This document shows positions 56,943 to 64,000 of a stretch of DNA of 64,000 nt, piece after piece. The translations under genes were made by a program, and so were the position numbers. The notes under the pieces were generated by a model, which searched no databases, had not been told where the DNA came from, and was given only the letters and a program-made list of their open reading frames with translations. Every line of letters begins with the position of its first letter. Position 1 is the stretch's first letter. Origin of the DNA: Acephala macrosclerotiorum (taxonomy: Eukaryota > Ascomycota > Leotiomycetes > Helotiales > Mollisiaceae); the NCBI GenBank assembly GCA_014904845.1, contig MU119297.1, positions 124,001 through 188,000 on the forward strand, written 5' to 3'.

Positions 56943-59641
56943 ATGAAGTACGTCCTGGTATCAGGAGGTATGTATGCAGTCATTTATTCGTCGAATTTTC
57001 GGCATTAACCTTATACCAGGTGTTATCTCTGGAGTTGGCAAGGGGATTATAGGTACTGCACCAAAAATTTCGAGCCCCCTTACATCCTCACTAACAATAT
57101 GTTTTCAGCCTCCTCGTCTGGCCTACTCCTGAAAACTTTGGGTTTAAAGGTCACTGCTATCAAGATCGACCCGTATCTCAATATCGATGCTGGTATAGGT
57201 GGTTTTCTCATAAGAAGGAGATTGAGGCTAACCTCACAGGTACCATGAGCCCTAAGGAGCATGGGGAATGCTTCGTTCTCAAAGGTAATTCCCTTCACTC
57301 CATCTAGAATACGCACATCGCTTACATGCCCATTGATGGGGGTGAGAGCGACCTTGATCTTGGAAATTATGAAAGGTACATCACTTTGCGTTACTCTGTC
57401 CTCCCGGATGCCGACTAACTCTACAAGGTACCTGGGCCTTAACCTCACGGCGGAGGTCAGTTCTTTCTCTTGAATAAAACTAACGACTCATGCGGCCCTA
57501 TTGACATATATTCCTAGAGCAATATCACAACTGGAAAGATCTACAAGTATGTCTTTCAGCTCGCTCTCCAAGTGGCATCTTTGCTAATATAGGCGTTTGT
57601 CAGCCAAGTGCTATCAGAAGAAAGGAAAGGTACTTACCCACCGCATGTCTCAGAGTGTTGAGTGGTCGCCACTACCAAAGGTGCTAATAATATCAATAAG
57701 GGACGTACTTGGGCAAAACTGTACAAGTTGTCCCCCATATTACAGACGCAATTCAGGGCTGGATCGAACGCGTTGCCAAGGTCCCAGCAGACGATTCTGG
57801 AGAGGAACCAGATGTGTGTATTAGTATGTCTTGTACCTAAAAATCGCAAGAAAAGCACTTTACTGACAGATTTTCTCTAAGTCGAATTGGTATGTGGCCA
57901 CAAACCAAGAAATGGCAGGCAATCTGCTCGGATATGCCCCTCTATCCTTCTGTTCTAGACTTACAGTCTGCTAGGGTGGTACCGTCGGCGATATTGAGAG
58001 TATGCCCTTCGTTGAGGCATTGACTCAGTTTCGGCAAAGGGCAGGCAAAGGAAACTTCGTCAATATCCATGTGTCTTACGTGCCTGTGTGAGTCCAATCT
58101 ATCCTTCAAAGGCCTGATCAAGAGCAAGAATCTTTCCCAAACAATAATTTTGCGAAACCTTCTTTAACAAGTGATTGCTGACTCTCATTGATGGCAGGAT
58201 AAACGGGGAGGAGAAAAGTAAGCCGACGCAACACTCGATTCGTGGCGCACTTCAAGCGTGAGTATTTTCCTCTGCTACTTACCCCTTCCCCCCTCCCCCT
58301 ATCGCTGCCAAGAATTGTTAGTTTCGAGTTCTACCGCGGAAATGAGTCATTCCCCTTGAAATATCTCAGATGTATGGTTGCTGATTAAACTTGTCTTAGG
58401 GGCCTCATCCCAGACTTGGTTAGAACCCAAATTCGATATTAGGGTGGTAGCTGACAGGAGGCAGATTGCGTGTCGTTGCGAGCGTCCCCTTGCCACAGAT
58501 ACAATCCAGAAAATTGCCCGCAGCTGTCATCGAGAGGTTGAGCAGGTGATTGCTGTACGAGACATGCAGACCGTCTATCAGGTGCCGCTCCTTCTTGAAC
58601 AGCAGGGTCTGGTCAATCTGTTGAAGGGGGGCTTGCTACTGGATACACTGACGATTCCCCTAACTCTAGTCAACAAGGGTACAGAGCTATGGAAGTTGTG
58701 GAACAAAACCGTTCTCCCTAAACAAAATCTGGAGCTGGTTGATATTGCCATAGTGGGCAAGTATGTCGAGACTCATGATGCTTACCTTTCAGTCGTTAAG
58801 GCATTGGAGCACTCGGCAATGCGGTGCAACAAGGCACTTCACATCAAATGGGTTGACTCTGAGCATCTGGAAGACTCCACACAAGATAGTGATCCAACCA
58901 AGTATCACCAGGCCTGGAATTCGGTTCAAACTGCAAGTGGTGTCGTGATTCCAGGAGGTTTCGGAGAGCGAGGGGTCGAAGGAATGATCAGAGCAGCGTG
59001 TTGGACCCGGACAAACCGAGTTCCGATGCTGGGGATATGTCTCGGCATGCAAGTAGCCGTAATTGAAGCAGCGCGGAATCTCTGTGGCAACAAGAGCGCT
59101 ACATCAGAGGAGTTCGAAGCTCACTCTGAAGACTCGGTAGTGATTTTCATGCCGGAAGGCAGTAGGACAGAGAAAGGGGGGACGATGAGGCTTGTATACA
59201 ACCCCAGAAGAGTCTCAAAGTCATAGTTACTAACTGGCATCATTTAAGGGATCGCGGCCAACGCACTTTCAGCCTAGCAGCGAACGGAGCAAGCTACGGG
59301 CATTATATGGATATGCAGACACGGTCGAAGAGCGCCACCGACATCGCTACGAAGTGAACCCGGACTATGTGGACCGGTTGGAGCAAGCTGGGCTCAATTT
59401 CATCGGCAAGGACGACACAGGCAAGCGCATGGAGATTGTTGAACTGAAAGATCACCCCTGGTATGTCGGCGTCCAGTTTCATCCTGAATACCAGAGCAAG
59501 GTATTAGACCCGTCACGACCGTACCTAGGCTTCTTCGCCGCCAGTGCAGGATGTCTTGATAAAATCACGAAGGAGCTGCTGCAGCAGCTGCAAGTTACTA
59601 ATGGTCTTCCCGATGGAGTGGGTGAAGCTATACATTTCTGA
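56943..59641 (+). CDS. ura7: CTP synthase, fifteen exons
   Basis: Exons: 56943-56967, 57020-57052, 57109-57192, 57240-57284, 57336-57375, 57428-57455, 57518-57546, 57604-57629, 57701-57823, 57882-57889, 57975-58087, 58198-58257, 58400-58418, 58465-59193, 59249-59641; phases close to 584 aa, the family length. Synthetase domain: [92 protein letters not shown]. Glutaminase domain: [22 protein letters not shown] (nucleophile Cys about 401) and GVQFHPE (about 527-529). The enzyme makes CTP from UTP, ATP and glutamine in the cytosol. Odd: intron 57285-57335 would need a TG acceptor, exon 10 is only 8 nt, and the gene is unusually fragmented for an enzyme this conserved. The symbol follows yeast URA7; a paralogue could exist elsewhere. 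Confidence 0.85.
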
Positions 59642-60712
59642 ACGCATGTTCTGAAAAGGGTCGTAGCAGAATCGCTTGGCAATTTCATTTCATGGGAAAG
59701 GGGCACATTTCATGGGGAAGGGTGCCGAATGAAGATAATTGTCTAACTCGATGTTTGTGACTATTTGCCCATCTTTAGAGAACTTGACAACTTGACTCCG
59801 CGAGGATAAAAAGGGTTTGGGCTCCCAACAATTCCCATGGTTATGCTCTCTTCATTCATGTAGAGAATGGTCGAGACGACATTCCTGGGCTCCATTGGGC
59901 TGCAATGGGGAAATACAGCCACTCAATTCTGAATCACATGCTCCAAAGGACTTTGTGCCTTATGCTTGCTGGAATCTCCGGTCAACCAACTGAATTCAAA
60001 GTATGCAGAGATAGTGCTATTGTTTGCAGGGGGCACCACTCATTGAGGAGGGACATGTCTCAGAGCAAGAGGAGATTCCAATGCACACGTTTACTATGGA
60101 CCGTGAGCAAGGTTTGAACGATATACTCCGCCAGCCTGCGGCATTCATGCATGGTAGTCGACTCGCACTGATGGATAATGGTAGGTTTGCGCTGGAACCT
60201 CGTATGAGATATGGTTTGCCCCTTGAAAGGGGTCAAGGTGCTTTTCACTGTTCGCGAGGTGGCCGACGGAATTGAGAATGCGTAAATAGATCAGAGTATT
60301 CTCGCCGATTTTTAAGGAAGGACATCGAACATTAATCATTGCGTTTTGATTGGTGAGAGTTGGAGTGGCGATTATGAAAGCTTGACAAATAATGTCGAGG
60401 GTTTTGACATGGGCTTTGTACTTCACTAGCGGCTAGACAAGATTGTAACAAAGAGACAAAGGGCATTCAAAATTCCCATTTCAGCTTCGAGTTCTTCTGA
60501 TGTGAAATCACTTTTGCTAGAACTAGCGTCGAAATCGCAATGTACAAAATAGTGAGGCATGAGGATATCCAGTTTATGTTGAAATTCTCGGCTGCTGCAA
60601 GGGGGGCTCGCTTGCCAAGAGCCCACTCCACTTTAGGAAAACTTTTCCCCCACAAATCAAATGCCTGTATAAGTTTGAATATGAAGTTTATCGTCATCCA
60701 ATCAGGACAGCG
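59642..60712. other. Intergenic, 1.07 kb, weak coding-like stretch
   Basis: The plus-strand stretch at about 60,030-60,275 reads with coding-like content (EEGHVSEQEEIPMHTFTMDR), and a short ATG frame at 59,905-60,117 precedes it in another frame. I find no valid intron joining them and no family. The rest is featureless. Confidence 0.3.
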
Positions 60713-60839
60713 TCCGATATGGTGTAATGGTTAACATCTGTGCTTTTCACGCACGAGCTCGGGGTAAGCGTTCCTATTTCCTCATCTTTGTAACAATCTC
60801 GTTCTAACACTGTTAAAGGTTCGATTCCCCGTATCGGAG
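60713..60839 (+). tRNA. tRNA-Glu(TTC) interrupted in the T-arm by a spliceosomal-type intron
   Basis: The acceptor stem TCCGATA (60713-60719) pairs perfectly with TATCGGA (60832-60838), with discriminator G 60839. The D arm GTGT/ACAT and anticodon stem TGTGC/GCACG enclose TTTTCAC, so the anticodon is TTC (60746-60748). The T stem breaks after CGGG: 55 foreign bases (60764-60818) precede the last stem G and loop TTCGATT. Removing exactly these gives T arm CGGGG-TTCGATT-CCCCG and a 72-nt tRNA, the normal size of tRNA-Glu. The A box (TGGTGTAATGG) is intact, and the B box (GGTTCGATTCC) remains intact in the DNA because the insert ends in G. A T6 run follows the gene. It could be active or a recently interrupted copy. 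Confidence 0.85.
60764..60818 (+). other. Intron-like insert inside tRNA-Glu T-arm
   Basis: 55 nt starting GTAAGCG, with CTAAC at 60804-60808 (branch A 60807, 11 nt before the end) and ending TTAAAG. Length, donor, branch site and acceptor match the spliceosomal introns of neighbouring protein genes (43-85 nt in most cases). It is not at the 37/38 site used by eukaryotic tRNA introns and has no bulge-helix-bulge that I can see. It contains no run of four T, so it should not end Pol III transcription. Confidence 0.8.
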
Positions 60840-60845
60840 AAATAC

Positions 60846-60851
60846 TTTTTT
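60846..60851 (+). terminator. Pol III T6 terminator of tRNA-Glu
   Basis: Six T residues beginning seven bases after the discriminator base. Confidence 0.75.
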
Positions 60852-60908
60852 GGTGGCATTCTTCTCGTTTTTATACGTGATTTGGAAGTGATTCACGAAT
60901 ATTTCAAT

Positions 60909-60928
60909 TTCGATTCCCCGTATCGGAG
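60909..60928 (+). repeat. Duplicate of the tRNA-Glu 3' end
   Basis: Twenty bases identical to 60820-60839 (T loop, T-stem 3' strand, acceptor 3' strand and discriminator) repeated 89 bp downstream without the rest of the tRNA. It looks like a tRNA fragment left by a local duplication or an insertion event. Confidence 0.85.
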
Positions 60929-61311
60929 TAATAATTATTTTTTGCGGTTTTATTTTACCATTCTATGGTTCAAATTTCCCTTTTGGTATCCAAAACCTCA
61001 ATTTACGTACCAAGTTATTTTTTTTTTTTTTTGCAAAATCTTGCGTGAGGCACTATTAGGCCCGACAGCCGCTATTTGCCCGAAGGAGTGACTCCGGGAC
61101 CTATTTGTGCCTTTGTCTTTTGTGGCTTTCTTGAACGGGCTCTAACCCCGAGGTTCACCCTGCTACAAAGCATTGTCACGTTATCAATCATTTTCTTTGT
61201 TTGAGAACTGACTTGAACTTTCTCAACTAGACGTCAGATTTGAATATGCAAACATTGTAGCCAAAGTAACCTTGAACCTCCTCGTCAATCGTTCATTATT
61301 ATAGAATTACC
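60929..61311. other. Intergenic, nothing recognised
   Basis: Contains a T15-type run near 61,018-61,032 and the 3' flank of the small membrane-protein gene. No gene seen. Confidence 0.45.
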
Positions 61312-61884
61312 TCATTTCTTAACCACCCCCCTCATCACCTCCCTCCACCCACCCCTCGCCTTCTCCGGCCTCCTCACCTCCTCAACACTCCCCCCTCCCC
61401 CCAACTTCCACATCTCATACTCCTCCTCCTTTCGATTCCAGTTCCACGCCTTCTCCGTCTCCCTCTTCTGCCTCAATCTGTCCCTCTCCAACTTATCCAT
61501 CACTAGCCCGGGAGCAAAGAAGTGAGCATTCCTCTTTGTGATCCTCGGTTTCAGTTGTCGAGATTGTGCTTTTTCAAGTTCGCGACGACGGGCGCGGGCT
61601 TTGGAGCGGCGGCGTTTGATGCAGCAGCAGCAGGTTAGGGTGCAGAGTGTTAGGGTGACGAAGCAGAATATAATGATAAGGAGGATGGCTTTTGTGGAGA
61701 GTTTGGCGGCGTGGATGTAGGTTGATGGTGGGACGTAGCGTTTTGTGAGTGTGGGTGGGGGGATGTTGGATCTTGGGAGGAAGTCGAGATGTGGGATGTT
61801 GAGAGGCATTGAGACGGCAGGTGGGGATAGAGTTGTAAGGACAAGGAGCTCGAGAAGAGGAAGAGAAGGCTTGAACTTTAGCAT
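61312..61884 (-). CDS. Small single-pass membrane protein with a basic tail
   Basis: 190 aa from ATG 61884 (the frame continues upstream only through a TTG). The N-terminus MLKFKPSLPLLELLVLTTL..AVS looks like a signal peptide. After a Pro-rich linker, a transmembrane segment (AILLIIIFCFVTLTLCTL) runs into TCCCCIKRRRSKARARRRE: four adjacent cysteines, likely palmitoylation sites, and a strong stop-transfer basic cluster. The tail is Arg/Lys/Glu-rich and Trp-containing. The pattern fits a type I membrane protein of the plasma membrane or secretory route. No family recognised; it is probably restricted to related fungi. It is the last gene before the right AT-rich block. Confidence 0.6.
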   Translation of the reverse strand: MLKFKPSLPLLELLVLTTLSPPAVSMPLNIPHLDFLPRSNIPPPTLTKRYVPPSTYIHAAKLSTKAILLIIIFCFVTLTLCTLTCCCCIKRRRSKARARRRELEKAQSRQLKPRITKRNAHFFAPGLVMDKLERDRLRQKRETEKAWNWNRKEEEYEMWKLGGGGSVEEVRRPEKARGGWREVMRGVVKK

Positions 61885-62500
61885 ATTGAGAAGGCTGCCA
61901 CTTTGATTCAAGAATTGGAAAGGTGAGAAAATCCAAGGTATGAAAGCTTGTCAAAGAACTACATGGGAACAGTGAGTTGATATCTTTTTCTACCAGCGTA
62001 CTTCTGGTCGCGCGGGGTCAGCCTCAACGCAAGGACTGAGGACATGAGGCGCAATCACGGACTTCCGGCGATTAGTCTCTAGATATTATATGCGAGTTTC
62101 TTGATAGTCATGAACTCATTGGCGTTATGTTGTTGGTCGGTTCGTTTCGGGTGTTGGTGCCTGGAGATTTCGAGTGCGGGGTGGCTGAGCTCGCGCGTCG
62201 TCGCGGCGTAAAAAGCCCCAATGGCAACAATGCAGTCAATTCGCAGCTTGCGAGAAACGCAAATATGAGCAGAGCCCTGTCACTGCTTTTACTACTGTTG
62301 ATTATGTTCTATATTCTTATTTTGCCTTTAACGATAGTTAAAGGTTTCCTGCTAGTGGGAAAAAAGTCTACGTAGAGGACTTGCGGCACGTGTTTGCGCC
62401 AAGAAACGCCAAGATGTGTCGCTTTTAGTATTTAGCGCTCTCCGTAGAGCAGCTTTAGTCTCACGTAAAAGAGATTATAAAAAGAGAACGCTTTTATTCG
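61885..62500. other. Intergenic, edge of the right AT-rich block
   Basis: An 82-codon ATG frame at 62,127-62,375 with a hydrophobic end (SLLLLLLIMFYILILPLTI) is open but its first half looks non-coding; I do not call it a gene. Composition begins to shift at about 62,380-62,500. Confidence 0.4.
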
Positions 62501-64000
62501 CGCCGATAAAATCGATGCAAATAAAAAATCTATATATTAAAAATAAAATATAATATAAAATATGAAAAATATTTTATTTTTATTAATTATTTATTCGATT
62601 TAAAAACTAATATTAATTTTTTTATATGTACGTAATATTAATATTTTTTATAATAAACGATTTCACTCAAATTTAATCGAGATATTTAAATATAGCGATT
62701 TAATTAGTTTATTAAAAAATTTCGTAATTTCGTGATTTTAAATTAATATATAATCGATTTAATAAAAAATATTAAAATTTTAATAAATATACGATTATAA
62801 TTATAAGTTATTTATTAATATAAATTATATAAAAATTGTAAATAAATTGAAATTCAATTAAATATTTTTATATTTTAAATTTTAAATAATTTTATTAATT
62901 TATTATTATGCAAATTAATAAAATATAATTATATTTAATTAAAATAATAATTATTAAATTTTTAAATATTAAAATATTAAAAATTTATTTTACGATTATA
63001 TAATTTTTTAAAAAAAAATTTAAAATTTTTTTTTTTAGTAAATATAATTGTAATAAATATTTATAATTAATAGAATTAATCGTAGTAATTTAATATAAAA
63101 TTTTTTTTTAAAAAGTATTTTTTTAAAAAAAAAATTTTAATATAAAATTCTATTAAAAATACGTTTTTATTTAAAACTCGAAAACTCGAAATTGTAAAAA
63201 TATTTAAAAATTTAATTATATAATTTTCGAGAATAATTTCAAAGAATTTTTTTTTAATAAATAATTTTTTATAATTAATTAAATCGATCGTAATAATTAA
63301 ATATAAAATAAAAATTTAAAAAAAATATTTTTTTAATATAAAATTTTATAATAAATACGTTTTTATTTTAAATATTAAAATATTAATTTAATATTAAATA
63401 TTTTTATAATTATATAATTTTTAAAAAAGATTTTAAAAAGATTTTTTTTAAAATTATATATTAAATAAAATAATTTAAATTAATTAAATCGATTATAATA
63501 ATTTAATATAAAAAACGAAAATTTTAAAAAAAAAATTTAATATAAAATTTTATTATAAATACGTTTTTATTTTAAATATTAAAATATTTTAATATTAAAA
63601 TTATTTTATAATTATATAATTTTTAAAAAAAAATTTAAATTAATTAAATCGATTATAATAATTCGATATAAAAAATAAAAATCTTAAAAAATATTTTTTT
63701 AATAATATAAAATTTCGTAATATATTTTTATTTTAAATATCAAAATTTTTATTAATTTTATCGTTTAATAGAATTTTAAATTATTATTTTATTTTAATAA
63801 TTATATTAATTTCAAATATTTATAAAACGTTTAAATTAAAAGTTTTTAATTTGAAACTTAAAATAAAAATAAATTATTAAAATTAAAAATTTTATAATTT
63901 TTTATAAAAACGTTTTTACGAGATTTACGAAATAAAATATATATCGAATATTAAAAAAAAAAACTCGTTCGTTATTAATTCGTTGAATAAATCGTCGAAC
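62501..64000. repeat. AT-rich RIP-like block in which C survives mainly in CpG
   Basis: Almost pure A+T. Most of the few C residues lie in CpG (ACG, TCGA, TCGT), whereas CpA, CpT and CpC are rare. That is what C-to-T conversion of every context but CpG would leave. No coding frame survives. It continues past the end of the window. Confidence 0.85.
62960..63760. repeat. Degenerate tandem repeat of about 160-200 bp within the AT-rich block
   Basis: The same word order recurs: TTAAATCGATTATAATAATT, then TTTAATATAAAA, then ATAAATACGTTTTTATTTTA, then TATATAATTTTTAAAAAA. ACGTTTTTAT-type anchors occur near 63,161, 63,357, 63,561 and (weaker) 63,718, giving steps of about 196, 204 and 157 bp. A decayed earlier unit begins near 62,960. 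The copies differ by many substitutions, as expected of a tandem array mutated by RIP. Confidence 0.65.

Noticed and set aside
57067..57100. Idea that the whole CTP synthase locus is a pseudogene
   Set aside because: Fourteen of fifteen exons join with normal splice sites and correct phases to the family length; only one acceptor is abnormal.
59905..60275. Possible small two-exon gene downstream of CTP synthase
   Set aside because: The only joining intron would be about 29 nt, too short, and no family is recognised.
60713..60839. Idea that the tRNA-Glu insert is a canonical tRNA intron
   Set aside because: It lies in the T stem and not at position 37/38, and has GT, CTAAC and AG signals of spliceosomal introns.
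62127..62375. 82-codon frame with a hydrophobic C-terminus
   Set aside because: First half looks non-coding, no homologous motif, and it ends at the edge of the AT-rich block.

Overview
This window reads as nuclear DNA of a filamentous ascomycete (Pezizomycotina, probably Leotiomycetes). Protein genes carry many short spliceosomal introns (mostly 43-85 nt) with GT...AG ends and CTAAC/CTGAC-type branch sites. There is a HET-domain gene, and other families point to the same group (PhzF-like, Yvc1-type channel, PI31, Sec14, Ras1, Clr2). Gene-bearing DNA lies between two very AT-rich, repeat-induced-point-mutation-like blocks at about 1-4,740 and 62,500-64,000.

Layout. 1-4,740: gene-free AT-rich block. 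5,864-8,248: HET-domain gene, followed by a small AT-rich island (9,190-9,570) and a decayed gene fragment (10,570-11,180). 11,261-14,768: degenerate Upf1-like helicase (-). 15,423-16,379: PhzF-like protein (-). 16,799-18,947: Yvc1/TRP channel (-), divergent from a PI31 proteasome-regulator gene (19,566-20,747, +). 22,518-23,695: broken ribokinase (-). 24,505-26,651: tandem caspase-like gene with a frameshift (+). 27,300-29,115: Sec14-like gene (-), divergent from a CinA/MoCF-type gene (29,939-31,174, +). 33,124-33,977: Ras1. 36,521-39,913: a large protein with three zinc clusters (-). 41,076-42,081: short-chain dehydrogenase (+). 43,038-43,120: tRNA-Cys (-). 43,478-45,359: seven-exon thiolase-like gene (-). 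46,838-48,904: MFS transporter (+). 49,245-51,152: Clr2-like silencing protein (-), head to head with a SNF2-PHD remodeller (52,197-55,877, +). 56,943-59,641: fifteen-exon CTP synthase (+). 60,713-60,839: tRNA-Glu. 61,312-61,884: small membrane protein (-). Then the right AT-rich block.

Most genes are unrelated housekeeping or accessory genes and not an operon-like system. One suggestive pairing is Clr2 plus a SNF2-PHD ATPase sharing a promoter, both candidate heterochromatin factors, in a window bounded by RIP-like DNA.

The most unusual observation is the tRNA-Glu(UUC) gene. Its T-arm is interrupted by 55 nt that looks like an ordinary spliceosomal intron (GTAAGC donor, CTAAC branch site, AG acceptor). 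Exact removal restores a perfect 72-nt tRNA. Other points of interest are 8- and 9-nt exons, a tandem pseudo/active caspase architecture, three Zn2Cys6-like clusters in one protein, and a GT-TG intron in the CTP synthase gene. Exon boundaries were derived by eye from splice signals, reading-frame arithmetic and family conservation; no alignment software was used.
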